Shown here piece by piece: positions 20,880 to 32,929 of a stretch of 64,000 nucleotides of DNA. The DNA comes from Dipteris shenzhenensis (taxonomy: Eukaryota > Polypodiophyta > Polypodiopsida > Gleicheniales): the NCBI GenBank assembly GCA_047967505.1, contig CM106541.1, one strand, 5' to 3'. Numbering within the stretch: position 1 is the first letter of the stretch; every line of letters begins with the position of its first letter. Made by a program: the position numbers and the translations under genes. The notes beneath the pieces were generated by a model. It saw only the letters and a list, made by a program, of their open reading frames with translations, was not told the DNA's origin and made no database searches.

Positions 20880-23800
20880 AAACCTTGAGACACGATGAGG
20901 AGGGTGGCAAGGGTGTGAATATACCTTCACACTTTGAGGAGGAGGATAGTCTCCCAAATGTGCTAGATGATGACAAGGGTATGGTGGACATGATGGATTC
21001 TATTTTTAGGAACACTACATCACATGTACACGTGATGTTTGAGTCTGAGGCCAATATGCAAGAGTTGCAATCAACACGATTGTACGAGGGTGTTTTTTTT
21101 TGCATTTATATAAAATTTATAAATGTATGAGGGTGATGGGATGTCAAAACTATGGGCTTGTCTCTCAATCTTCAATTTATAAGCAAAGTATGGGTGGGTC
21201 CGATACAAGTGTCTCAGTCTTAATGAGGTTAGCTCCTGCATTAATTTATCTCATAATTTGGACATTGTTTGTTTTGATAATCATCATAGTTTCTCATTAT
21301 TTGAAGCCTATGTATGTTTGAATTGCGATTGGTTGCTCCAAAAGATGTTGCCTACACCAAATACCATGCCTGCATCAAGAGGTGAAGCGAAGAAGATGCT
21401 AACAACGGTGGATATGGATTATGATACCATCCATGCTTATTGTAATGATTGTATTCCCTTTCGTCATGAGCATGGAGATTTGGCTAGTTGTCCTGGGGAA
21501 CAACGACGTAGAGATGACTTGTAGGTTGAGCAAATCCCAGTAAAGGTCTTAAAACACTTTTGCATCATTGCTAGAATGCAGCAAATCTTCCAATGCAAAT
21601 CCATAGCAGAGTTAATGGCTTAGCATGCTACACATCGGTCCACTGATGACACATTGAGGATTCCTGTAGATTGTGCTGCTTGGAAGCACATAGACAATCA
21701 TTGGCCAAACTTTGCGAGGGAGCCACACAGCTTACATCTTGGGCTCGCCATGGACAGCGTGAACCCTTTCGGGTTATGCTCGACATCTTGGTCGACATGG
21801 CCTATAGTCTTGGTGAATTACAATATCCCACCATGGCTAACATTAAAGAAGGGACACCTCATGCTTCCACTGCTTGTGCTAGGAAAGTACAAGGTCAAAA
21901 ATATGGACTTGTACATGGCACCTTTGATAGAGGAGTTACAAATCTTATGGGGAGAAGTGCGGGTCTTTGATATTTCCAGAGGTCCTAGACATACCAATGA
22001 CATTTTGGTCAAGGGAATCTTGATGTGAACCATGCATGACTACCTAGGATATAGAGAGTGCACAGGTACGTGGTTGTGTCTTTACATGTATAATGATACT
22101 TTTATGACTCTCTTTCTAGTGCATGTCTTATACTAACACATTAATGCACGCATGCATGACTTGCAATAAGTGGGTACCATGCTTGTCCTGTTTCTGGGAA
22201 GGGTTTGAGAGTGCTTGCATGACACTCCAAACATATGAGAAAAATGGTTTATGAAGGTCATGCTCGATACCTTCCGCTTTAGCATCTCGCGCGTGGAAGC
22301 CAGCTTGATCCACCACCACCATATTTGAAGGCCAGTGACTAGATTCAGGCTTGAAGGGCAAATGGAGAGAAGCCTCCTCTTGGTATAAAGAGGCTATCCA
22401 CCTTTCACAAGCTTCCTTATTGGGGTCAGTTACAAATCAATCATCTCTTGGATCCCATGCATATCTTCAAGAATGTGGGGGCTACTATTTAGGCACACTT
22501 GGTTGGTGACAAATACTCGAGAGGAGTGCAAGAAGACTTACACACTATGAATAGGATGCCTCATTTGTAGCCCCAAGTGCGTGTTTGCAAATTTGTCCTC
22601 TTGAAAGCAACATGGATCCTCTCCAAGAGCGAGGAGGCAACGGTCAAGGTGGACATTGCCTCTTTTTTAAACGCCGACAGAATACATGCGTTTCATGAAA
22701 GGAGCATTTTCAAAGGACAATAAGCTTAATGTGCTACAAGTATTCTAAGCTATAGGATTAGTGTACCGATAATCATGATGCGTTAGTGTAATGATGATCA
22801 TGTTATATTATTGACATGACTTCTTTGTTGCTTGGATAGTTCATCCTCCCAAGTACAGTGAAAGGGTGCTTACAAGAAGATGTTAGAAATGCTATATTCA
22901 AGATCAGTGGTATTGTGAGGTATGCTTACTTTTATCAACTCACATTGATTGCATTTTCTTTAATTTAAGTTGAATAATTTGTAGACTGATTATGAATCTT
23001 ACATGGGCATGTGAAATAGGTGGATATCTCAAAAAGAGATCTCCATATCGAGCATTGAGAAGGATAGGGTGGACTCCATCAAAGCCTTATGCTTGCTTGA
23101 GAAGCACTTTCCCTTAAGCATTATGACAACTCAAGTGCACTTACTTGTGCACATAGTTGATGAGGTGGCCATTGTAGGTACCATTCATAGTCGGTGGATC
23201 TTTTTTCTTGAGTAGTTTTTGAAAACTTTGAAGGGATTTGAAAGGCAGAGAGCAAGACCGAAAGCAAGCATGGTAGAGCGATGGCTTGTGCAAGAGTCCT
23301 TAAAATATATCAAGGACTTTCTAGCATCCATGGATCCCGATATGCCACAGGCTTGGCATAACAAGGATGATGATCTCATCGTTGGTAAGGTTCCCCAAGG
23401 AAAAGGGATTGAAAGAAAGACGAGCGAAGAGCAAATGGAGAAATTCAATAAGTTTTTTATCCTAAATATCAAGGATACAGAAGTGGATTGAGAGATATGA
23501 AGCAGCCAAAGCAAAAAGAATAAATGCAAGGATGAGATTCAAAGTAATGCATAGGCAAGCGCAACTATATCCACGGGATCTCACCCTTCTCCCCACTCAC
23601 ATGTCACTTGATTGGCTACAATTGGTGCTACATAAAGCCAAATGCAATGGAGAGACAATATATGAGTGTGAGCGAGAGTTATCATCTGGATGTATGATGC
23701 ATGTAATTTTCTTACCTCTTGATGTAATTAAGTAATTATTTGTGGCAATATATGCTATAAAATAGATGCATCCTCATTGTTTTAATGATGCTCTTTTACA

Positions 23801-24659
23801 GTACAAAAAGTACAATGCATTATGGTCATATGGATGACATTTTTGCATGGAACACATCAATTCAAAGAAAGTCACATATGATTGTGGAGTCATGGCTAAC
23901 TTCACACAAGATAGCCGAGCAAGTGCTTTGGATACCAATCTTCTCTCCTCGCAGTTGGATTATTGTGGGACCATATGCAAAATCTATGAAATTTATTTCA
24001 GATGATTTAGTATTTTCATTCTTGATGTAAAATGGTTTAGAAGTATTTACAATGGTCCCCATGCTACAGTGTGGAAAGATAGTAGTGGTTTCTTTGCGAT
24101 AGACCCCACCAAACTTTGGACCAATGAAAGTGATACTTTTGTTCTTCCCGAGCATTGTGGAGTAGGTGCATATAAATGATTTAATTAATTGAATGCTTTC
24201 ATTTTTTAAGATCAATTGGTACCTATACTTAAGCATAAATTCATACAAATGATGGCATTTGACACCCATCTTCAATATAGGTGGTTTTTCATCCAGATCG
24301 TTCTGATCCAAGATGGTGGTACATTCCAAGTTGCACCACGAAGTAAATAGATTTTTGAAGATAGAGATGTAAATATGGAGATGCCACTACCAATGCCAGA
24401 TCCAATGGATCTAGATGGATCTACCAAAGAAGATGAAGATCACAATGTGAGCCAAGAGGAAGATGCACATAATGACATCATATGGGAGGAAGATGGAGAT
24501 CGTGATATTGAGGAAGAAGATGACGATTAAGAATCACCCGACTTTATTGAAGAAGATCAAGTCTTAGGTGAACATACAATGCCAGAGTATGATGATGATA
24601 TAGGAGATCAACTCAGTATAGAGTTGGAGATAGACTTGTTTGGCATGCTGGACTGGTGA
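20880..24659 (+). pseudogene. TNP2-type transposase of CACTA element 2 (decayed)
   Basis: A second TNP2 homologue, co-linear with the one at 1311-11117 but with different sequence. Landmarks in order: an acidic start (about 20887); AKKMLTTVDMDYDTIHAYC with CNDC (about 21380-21450), the zinc-binding segment that element 1 lacks; AWKHIDNHWPNFAREP and LAMDSVNPFGLCSTSWSTWP (about 21690-21810); MAPLIEELQILWGE (about 21920); LLDPMHIFKNVGAT (about 22445-22490); DUF4218 (about 23050-23490, with QLVQESLKYIKDFL-like sequence); DUF4216 (about 23800-24170); acidic C-terminus ending TGA at 24659. Stops and frame changes occur in most segments, so it is not functional. The gene is on the plus strand, diverging from the Ptta-like gene. 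Confidence 0.85.
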
Positions 24660-24819
24660 AGCCATTGATGTAAATGCTCTGGATTGATTTTTTTCATCTC
24701 AAACTTGGACATGAATATATGAGCTTCAAACTTGATGTACATGCTCTTGCATTTTTATTCTTTCAAAGGATCAAATATGTATGAAAAGGAAAAAATTTTG
24801 TCATTGGGAAAAACTCTCT

Positions 24820-24985
24820 TTAAAGGTCAGTTTGGGAAAAACAATTTCTGTAAAACGTCGATATAGGAAAGTGTCTCAGAGTCGTTATATAATGACCTTT
24901 TACAAGTCTAGTAAAGGTTGCTATATACCCATCATTTACAAGTTTGGTAAAGGTCGATATATACCCACCTATCATACCGACGATT
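24820..24985. repeat. Right subterminal repeats of CACTA element 2
   Basis: Contains GTCGATATA, GTCGTTATATAATGAC, GGTTGCTATATACCC and GGTAAAGGTCGATATATACC, the same words as the left-end units at 15245-15345 and 15725-15835. This links the two ends of the 9.9-kb element. Confidence 0.85.
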
Positions 24986-25048
24986 AGTGCACCACATGCA
25001 CTAAACATTGGCACTTAACCATTCGAACAAGGCCCATGTGTAGTAGTG

Positions 25049-25298
25049 TTCTTCAATAAAATCGGGTGATACATGAACCCCATCTTCTTTACCAATGTCA
25101 TGATCTCCACCTTCCTCTATTATTATGTCATTATATGCACTTTCTTCTTGGCCCATATCGTGCTCTTCATCTTCTTCCCTAGATCCATCAGGATCATAAT
25201 CAACTGGATCCATTGGGAGCATCTTCATATCCACATTCCTATCTTCAAAAGTATGTTTACTTCGAGGAGCAACTTGGACCACATACCACAATCTTGGA
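25049..25298 (-). pseudogene. Old minus-strand TNP2 copy, middle C-terminal piece
   Basis: The minus strand reads VVQVAPRSKHTFEDRNVDMK, then DGSREEDEEHDMGQEE and DIIIEEGGDHDIGKEDGV, ending PDFIEE. This parallels the plus-strand C-terminus at 24300-24545. The similarity stops abruptly after GAA at 25049, where the CACTA element begins, and on the other side at 25298, where a gypsy LTR begins. Confidence 0.85.
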
Positions 25299-25755
25299 TG
25301 TCATGATATGATTATTTGTATTGGATCCTAGTGGGTCATTCTAGGGAATCTGGCAATTACCCTATGATTGTAACATTGTAAATTGGCCAATTGAATATAA
25401 TAAAATATGCACGTATGCATTAGGTCCTAGGATGGTCAGGAAAGGGTAGTATTGTGCATGGGTATTGCATTAATCAATGGTAGGCATAGAGAGTCATAGG
25501 CTAAGGGTAGAATAATGGGGTATGCCCAAGGGATGTGATCCCAAGAGGCATGAGGGTTGTACCTTTTCGTGTCATTCATAGTGTGTGAGTATGGGCATTT
25601 GCATGCATATGGATTGTGGCTTGAGATGAGCATGTAGAAGAGTCTAGAAAAAATACACCCACGTGGGCACTCCTTCCACCCCATTTGGAGGGCCAATCTG
25701 CCTCAATTTGTGCATCAACTCACACATGTGCATCCCTGCATTTGTGGTTCTGACA
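25299..25755 (+). repeat. 5' LTR of the gypsy-like relic
   Basis: Starts TGTCATGATATG and ends TTCTGACA, so the 5-bp ends TGTCA/TGACA are inverted repeats. A primer site follows. At 457 bp it is of ordinary length. The left boundary is fixed by the break in the minus-strand TNP2 homology at 25298. Confidence 0.8.
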
Positions 25756-26842
25756 AGTGGTATCAGAGCCAAGATCCTCTGACTATGGGAGCCTACCATG
25801 TGGAAGTTGCAACAGTCGTTGACATTGGCGTGAAGTCATCGATGATGAGAGTCAAGAATCACCCATCAAAAAATCACTAGGGGGCTTCCTTTTTCCTCTC
25901 TAAAAGTTGATTAAAAAAGAAATCTCTGCTCTCTTCTTGCACATGAGTAAGTAAAATAGGCAATCTTTTTTTGGTTAAGAAAAGGGGGACAGGCCCTGTG
26001 CCATCAATTACAGGCCTTCAGGGCCCCGGCTACCATAGTAGCATAGCAAATATTTAGTCCCATGCCTTGTCCCCCCCTCCTCGTGCTATTAATTATCGCC
26101 CCCCTTCATGCAATCTTCGCCGTTTTTTTATCTCTACCTACGCTGCACACTGTGCAGCCTATGTGCCGCATGGCACACCTCGATTCGCACTACAAACCGC
26201 ACTGGGATCCATGTAGCTAACACTTGTAGGCACACCCGCTAACTCACTAGCCCTTGCATCCCTGCCTCGTGTCAGTGCTACCGAAGCCTACTACCACCGC
26301 ATGTCCCGTCTCCTCTCCTAGACTATAGCCCACCACACCCCCTCTACTGCAGTCGCCTCTACCAAACTGTAGCCCTGACGGCCACCATTAGCATTAAAGG
26401 CCATCCCTCAAAATCCCCCCCCCTCCCCCCTTGTATTTCAAAAATCCACCCCCCCTCTCCTTATTTCCCTCTAAGTTCCATTTTCTTTCTCCCCCCCTTA
26501 TTTACCCTCTAGTTCTAGTTCCTCATTTCCTTCCCTTTCCTCACATTGCAAAATAAAGGAAAAGAAGAAGGAAAAAAAGGGCTCATGACATTGATGCTAC
26601 CATCCATAAAGCAGAGTGTTGCAACCGGGTTATGATTTTGCAGGGAAAAAAAGGGCGATTTATATTTCGCAAGAGTCAAGGAAGTAGCAACGTGGAGTGG
26701 GCGCTTCATCAAATGGGTGTGGGGAAGCACCACTATTTTTCAACTCCCCTTTTTCTATCACACTTAAATTCATTTCACACACTCTTAGCCCATCACGGAA
26801 CTTAATTGAAAACTTGATTAGTTCCATTTGCATTTCCAAAAC

Positions 26843-27588
26843 ATGGAAGATAATCAAGAATTTACACTTGAAAATGTTCCACAACTCACATTAAACCTCA
26901 TGGAAAGAACACCTTACACCCGTATCTACCAAAATGTATTTGATCCATTATCCGTGATAACCCTCAGCCACCTACCAAACCTCCACCAAAAACACTATCA
27001 CCACCACACTACTCGAACAACGCAATCCAAGAATTTCTTCAAGGATTGTCGGCAGTCATAAGTGACACAATTCAAAGAGAAATGCCCTTAAAAAGGAAAT
27101 TATTTAAGAATCAGGCAGACCCTGTAGAAAAGACTAAGAAAACAAGGTTTGATCCTAAGGAGCGGCTTGAGTTTCCAAAGTACAATGGGGCTAGGCATCC
27201 GGAGAAACTCCTCAATTGGATTGGACATTTTCAATTGTACTTTGTACAATTTGATCATACGGAAGATAAGAAGTTAGCACTAGCTACTCTACATTTAGAG
27301 AAGGATGTGCTACTTTGGTGGTCCGTATGCTAATCGAAAAATAGTCCAATCAAGGAGTGGTCTAAATTCTTGGAGGAATTAAAGATGACATTTCTCCCGC
27401 TTACGTATAAGGAGGATAAAATGTTTGAATGGGAGAAACTATGGCAATTTGATAGGGAGACAGTGAGCAAATACACAACAAAATTTTGGCAAGCTCTTTT
27501 TGAGAACTTAGGAACTAAATTGCAATTCTCCACTACATATCACCCATCGACTAATGGACAAAGTGAAATAGCTAACCAAGCTATTATC
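26843..27588 (+). pseudogene. Gypsy gag fused to an integrase fragment
   Basis: Begins MEDNQEFTLENVPQLTLN (ATG 26843), with a frame change near 26950. It then continues through VEKTKKTRFDPKERLEFPKY, GARHPEKLLNWIGHFQLYF and LEKDVLLWW to a TAA at 27331-27333, the usual capsid region of Ty3-type gag. After that stop the frame reads KEWSKFLEELKMTFLPLTY and FDRETVSKYTTKFWQALFEN. It then passes without any linker into KLQFSTTYHPSTNGQSEIAN, which belongs to the integrase catalytic core. About 3 kb that would normally lie between the two is gone. Confidence 0.82.
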
Positions 27589-27589
27589 T

Positions 27590-27900
27590 AGCTACTACGT
27601 AGTTATGTTTACCTATATTCAACATGCAAATTAAATGCCATCAATTATATTAATTTATGCTTAATTATATATGAACATGTACCAATTCTTTAAAAACGAA
27701 GGGATTGGCTTAATTAATTCATTAGTACGTACCTATTCACAATGCTTGAGAAGAACAAAAGTATCACTTTAATTGGTGCAGAGTCTAGTGGAGCCTATGG
27801 CATAGAAACTACTATTGTCTTTTCTGACTGTACTATTGGGACCGTTGTAGATAATTCTAAACATATTGCTCGAGGGGTTCACTTAGTGTAATATGTCTAT
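27590..27900 (-). pseudogene. Old minus-strand TNP2 copy, DUF4216 piece
   Basis: On the minus strand this reads IIYNGPNSTVRKDNSSFYAI then SDTFVLLKHCE. It matches YNGPHATVWKDSSGFFAI and SDTFVLPEHCG of the plus-strand TNP2 at 24040-24165. The adjoining intron words (AATTGGTAC, AAGCATAAATT, GATGGCATTT) also match. It is therefore the continuation of the fragment at 25049-25298 beyond the gypsy relic. Confidence 0.8.
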
Positions 27901-30484
27901 ATCACGTGCATTCAAGGACTCTTTTGTAAATCCCTACGTAACCTATTTTTGGCATTTCCTTACATCCCCTTTATAAAATTTTGCAAATTTAATAACTCCC
28001 ATTATGTAAATATATTTTTTTCCTAAAGGAAATTTAAATTTCCCTATGTGAGATACATTACTACTTTTTGAGTCACTTTGTGGAGACAATATGAGAGACT
28101 CAAAACACAAGATATCTATAGATTTCCACATCGTGGATGCTATTTGAAACCCCACACACAAAAGAGAGGTGCTAACTACAATGGGGCAATGGCCAATGCA
28201 AGTTTGGACCTAGGTTTGACTCTTGGAGATGCCAAAGGACTAAGAGAAACAAAGATTAGACAAGAAAAATTATGAGTGCCATAAGCCAATGTTAAAGAAG
28301 TGTGGAAATTCACTTGAAATATGCACAGATCTCATATAAGCCGAAAGAAATAACATTTATAAAAATACAATAAAATAGGCTAAATGATAGAAAAACAAAC
28401 TCAACCATTTCATTATAGATTTATATCATAGTAACACTTCAAAACAAACTTGATGTGGAAGCCTTGAATATATAAGGAACAACTCATTCTACAATTTCAC
28501 CTATACTCTCCAATCTGCAATATACTCATCCTATAACATTCCCCTACACTCATTCGATCTCCACTATGTTCTTTGTCCCCTCCAAAAGCACAAAGCCTCT
28601 AACCCTCCATTTGGACTCCATTCGTGCCTATTCATTGGATCTTGCTATTGCAATATTTTGTTGAGCATCCATAAAGGCCACTCATTCAATACTTCCAACC
28701 GTGAAATTGGGATGAATATGTATCCTTTTCATCTGTGCAATGCTCTAATGCAAAATTCAATGATGTGGGTACCTCTTACTCAATGGGAGTGATAGCTTCT
28801 AATCCATGTATGAAGTCCTCCATTATACCATTTCATGGTGGATACTTTATTGAATATATAAATGTTTCAAACAATGCACAAATATATTCCACCTAACAAC
28901 CATTGACAATCCACTCCACTTTCTTTTAATCACCATTGCTCAAATAGAGTGTCCACCAAAAGGTTTGACACTAAGTCATGTTGAAGTGAATTTCAAAAAG
29001 CTGATGTTCTACCTTTGATAAAACTTCAAAACTCCCAAGTGCTTTGAGTTACTATGTTGAAGAAAGTTCTCACAAAGTAACCCTAGCAATTTGCCATATT
29101 TTTACCCTTCTTCTACCTTTATACATGTAATATTTCATCTTGAGTTTTACATAATAGTAGCTACTATGGTTAATTAAAGGAGTATATGGATGACAGAGCC
29201 TCTCTTTTGTTCTACCTGCTAGTTGCTATGGTGAATTGGGAGGCAAGTATGAAAATGAAGCCCCATTTTTTCTTGAATAGTCATTTCTTTAGCATATAAA
29301 TTAGAATTCACATGTCATGGATTTTTAATTCCTTGATTCTCCTACTACTTGTTCAAGTCAACCTAAAAGGAAATCTTACAACCACAATGATAAGTTAGTC
29401 AATAATTCAAATGAGCAGTGCTACATTTTAAATGTCCATTTAATCAAGACATTGAACGCAATTAGCATCACCTTTTAAAGCACATTTTGAACTTGGGCAA
29501 TTAGTGGAAGGAACTATCAAAAACTCAAGTATTATTACTTGAAAACAATACCAGTAATGCATTAGAATTAAACTTACGGTTCCTACACTTACTAGATAAT
29601 TCAAATAAATATTTTCATGCCCTTTCAAAACAGCAACATTCATAAATAATTGAATTCAATTAATGTTTTATTCATCACTTTTAAAAGTTTTTCATTGAGA
29701 ATAGTAGCTTGTGTGAAATGTACATATATCACAAAGTTATGGAGATGGACTATATTAGCAAACTCAGCTCTCATTTCTAAAAGCATTACCCAGATTATTC
29801 AATATTCCAATGACATCACTTGGCTTCAATGAACTTTTAAGAGGGTAAGAAGATTCAATATTATCCATGTCCGTGTTCCCATTATATCCTCCATGGAAGT
29901 TTCTAAAGAACAGCACACACGAATCTTAGTCGAAACAATGTAGTACCATGGATATTCCAAAGTACTAAATTTTAGTGAAACACTGGGGAACCAACCTCAT
30001 TGACCAAATTCTCCTCTTTTCAGCACCATCAGTGGGTGACAATGGATTTATATATAGTTTATAATAGCCTTTTTCTAATCTTAAATCCCAAAGGTGTTTC
30101 CTTCACCTTTTGTACTCATTGTATTTCCTTCTCCCATTCCCTCTCCAAGGATTGTTGAGCCTAGAAATAGATAGATCCTCCCAAAGATAGCTTTATTTCA
30201 CCCAGCTTATGGTTTGAGTCTTGCAATTCTTGTCACTCCAAGTCCACTACGTTGGTTGTATCATGAAGATCCTTGCTTTGCATTTGAAGATCTTGTACAA
30301 CATTGTACATTGTGATAGTGGTACTATTTCCCAAATGTGCTAGCTATTTTTCTTGGTCTCTCCACACCTCGCTTGCTTGCATAGCCATTGTCTGAGCATG
30401 ACTTAATCAATTGCCAACAACTAAGCAATTTAGCATGTCCATCACCAACATCTCAAACAAGAGCATGCATTATATGAAAATGAG
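27901..30484. other. AT-rich intergenic sequence without recognised genes
   Basis: About 2.6 kb of AT-rich DNA. Short open frames occur on both strands (for example 28078-28275 and 29440-29643) but none shows a domain or coding-like conservation. No repeats of note. Confidence 0.5.
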
Positions 30485-31087
30485 GTGTGGGCAAGTTTTG
30501 TACAAGATTTGAAGGTTGGATCCATGATTGGAACTCTTGCTCAAGAGGACCCTCTTGGGCATCCATTCTGGATTGCAAAAGTGATAGAAATTCAGAAGTT
30601 TATGCAAGGGCAGGTAACTTCCATTATTGTGCAATGGTTTAGGACTACACAGGCTAATCCATTGAAAGGGAAATATACTCCAAAAATAGGTGCATGTCCA
30701 AAAAAGAAATGGGCAAGAAGGGGTACCAAAAACCAACCACAATTGGATGTTATTGATCTTGGAGAAGTAGACATACTTGTTTATGATTTTCTACGTACAA
30801 ATGATCTTTTTTTTCATTGGGTAGGTAGATTAGGTAGTTTAACATCCCCCATCACAAAAAAATATGAACAAAAACTTTCAAATCATCAAGAATCATCAAA
30901 AACCAGTCGGCAAAATTGCGTGTTCCTATTCCCACGGGTCATCGCTATCCTGCCAGTCAAACTTACATTGACCCTTTGCCATAGCTCTATCCTATCGATC
31001 AAATTTGCATTGACCCATCACCTTAGCACTGTCCCATCGGTCAAACTTGTGTTGACATGTTGCCTTAGCCCTATCCCCATAACCTGA
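30485..31087 (+). CDS. Unrecognised reading frame, first 120 codons protein-like
   Basis: The first part (to about 30840) has normal protein character: EDPLGHPFWIAKVIEIQKF, SIIVQWFRTTQANPLKGKY, LDVIDLGEVDILVYDFLRT. The pattern of a small beta-rich module with conserved Trp and Phe recalls chromo-, BAH- or Tudor-like modules at the ends of transposon proteins, but I cannot assign it. The remainder runs into a minisatellite and is probably read-through. The frame probably lacks a true upstream start. It is most likely a fragment. Confidence 0.3.
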   Translation: MWASFVQDLKVGSMIGTLAQEDPLGHPFWIAKVIEIQKFMQGQVTSIIVQWFRTTQANPLKGKYTPKIGACPKKKWARRGTKNQPQLDVIDLGEVDILVYDFLRTNDLFFHWVGRLGSLTSPITKKYEQKLSNHQESSKTSRQNCVFLFPRVIAILPVKLTLTLCHSSILSIKFALTHHLSTVPSVKLVLTCCLSPIPIT

Positions 31088-32275
31088 CACATGTTAGTAC
31101 CTAACCCGCCACCCTAATTAAATACTATCAGTCAGCTATTCTTATCGGTCAAACATGCATTGACCTCGTGCCATAAGGCTATCCCACTGATCGTTGCCAT
31201 AGCTCTATCCCCACGGGTCATCATTGTAGCTCTATCATGTCGATCAAATAGGTGTTAACTCATTGCTTTAACTCTAAGTCAAATAGGTGTTGACTCATTG
31301 CTATCCTACCAGTCAAACTTACATTGACTTATCGCCATAGCTCTATCCCACCGATCAAATTTGCGTTGACGCGTCGCCTCAGTGTTATCCCACCGATCAA
31401 ACTTGCATTGACCAGTTGCCTGAGCCCTATCCCCATGACCTGACACATGTTAGTACCTAACCCGTTGCCCTAATTAATTACTGTCAGTCAGCTATTCTCA
31501 TCGGTCAAACATGCATTGACCTGGTGCCCATAAGGCTATCTTGCCGATCGTCACCATAGCTCTATCCCCATGGGCCGTCACCGTAGCTCTATCCCATCGG
31601 TGTTGACTCGTTGCTTTAACTCTATCTCACTGGCTGTTGCCTTAACTCTATCCCATTGACTTGGTAACCCCACGAGTCGTCACCATGGCCCTATCCCCAC
31701 GGGTCGTCGCCATAGCCCTGTCCCCACGAGTTGTCACCATAGCTCTATCCTACTAGTCAAACATGCATTGACTCATTGCTTTACCGTCGGCCATTGCCTT
31801 AACTCTATCTCGCCGACTTGCTATCCCCATGGGTCATCACCATAGCCCTATCCCCACGGGTCGTTGCCATAGCCCTATCCCCATGGGTCATCACCATAGT
31901 TCTATCCCGCCGGTCATTGCCTTAACTCTATCCCATTGGTCAAACAAGAGTTGACTCATTGCTTTAACTCTATCCCACTGCCAGTCGTTGCCTTAACTCT
32001 ATCCCACTGACCTGCTATCCCCACGAGTCATCACCTTAGCTCTATCCCCACGAGTTGTTGCCATAGCTCTATCCCATTGGTCAAATAGGCATTGACTCAT
32101 CGCCATAGCTCTATCCCACTAGTCATTTCCTTAACTCTATCTCACCAGTCAAATAGGTATTGACTCGTTGCTTTAACTCTATCCCGCAGGTCATTGCCAT
32201 AGCTCTATCCCCACGGGGTGTCACCATAACCCTATCCCCACAGGTCATTGCCATAGCCCTATCCCCATGGCTGTA
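30935..32275. repeat. 1.3-kb minisatellite, interleaved 27- and about 42-bp units
   Basis: Two related unit types alternate. The short type is like GGGTCATCACCATAGCCC plus TATCCCCAC. The long type adds GTCAAACTTGCATTGAC. CTATCCC occurs in nearly every unit. A higher-order block containing ACCTGACACATGTTAGTACC and TCAGTCAGCTATTCT occurs twice, near 31080 and 31437, about 357 bp apart. No gene lies inside. Confidence 0.9.
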
Positions 32276-32929
32276 GGGATAGCTCTGGGAACACAAAAAT
32301 TAGGAAACGAACCAGTGATCGAGGAAACTCCTACACCATTACCGGTCGTGGAGGTAGCAGACTTGGAAGGGCCACAAGTCATGGTTCTCTCAACATCAGA
32401 GCAGCGTCTCCTAGTCGCCTTGGACAAGCTTCAACACTTGGTGCCTTGTACGTGGGGGCTTCTTCTCTATCCCCTTAAGAGAAAGGAAAAACCTTTTGGC
32501 AGCTCTTGGACAAGCGGGCATACAAGAAAAGAGGAATGGGACCCAAACCACAGCTGATGAGAAGTCAACCCAAGAGGAAGGCCAGCCATCAAACAAGATC
32601 CCCGGCAAAGGTGCATACCTGATGAGATAGATATGACTCCATCTCAACTTTGGGTAGAGCTAACATCAGTGGGTACAACATGCCAAATACAAGCCATGGT
32701 AGATTGGCGAGCAAGTAGAAACCTCTTCTCCTTGGAGACATTAAAGCATCTCGGCCAGGTACACCTTCAAGTATGTGATTCTGAAATTAAGTCCATAGAG
32801 GGTACCTCTATTAAGGTTATTGGTTCTTTAATGTTGAATGTTTCCTTGGACAATTACATGGTGACTTGCAAGTTTTTTGTAGCTCTTGCAGGTACCTTAA
32901 TGAAAGCCACCATTCTTGGTAAAAGCTGA
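32276..32929 (+). pseudogene. Decayed gypsy protease-like fragment
   Basis: The segment 32633-32929 reads LWVELTSVGTTCQIQAMVDW, RNLFSLETLKHLGQVHLQVC and SLDNYMVTCKFFVALAGTLM. This has the shape of a Ty3-type retropepsin, where DTGA/DSGS precedes an NFIS..AKRLGL helix. Here the active-site triad position reads DWRAS, so the enzyme would be dead. The preceding 32267-32557 frame is Pro/Glu-rich and could be the end of gag. No flanking LTR was identified, so this is a fragment. Confidence 0.5.

Larger units (their letters stand above)
15147..25048 (+). mobile_element. CACTA (En/Spm) element 2, full length
   Basis: The left end CACTACAAGACACATG (15147) and the reverse complement of the right end, CACTACTACACATGG (ending 25048), are alike. 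The 3-bp target duplication TTC occurs at 15144-15146 and 25049-25051. The flanks confirm it: the minus-strand TNP2-like sequence breaks off at exactly 25049 and resumes at 15146. The element is about 9.9 kb. It contains a duplicated subterminal region on the left, a minus-strand TNPA/Ptta-like gene, a 2-kb homopurine tract, a plus-strand TNP2 gene and a right subterminal region with the motif GGTAAAGGTCGATATATACC. Both genes look broken. Confidence 0.85.
25299..27588 (+). mobile_element. Internally deleted Ty3/gypsy-like relic
   Basis: A single 5' LTR (25299-25755) is followed two bases later by an initiator-Met primer site (TGGTATCAGAGC, 25758-25769), a pyrimidine-rich leader, a gag reading frame and then directly a scrap of integrase. 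Protease, RT and RNase H are missing, and no 3' LTR was found. The relic sits in the old TNP2 copy, which resumes on the far side at about 27590. Confidence 0.75.
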
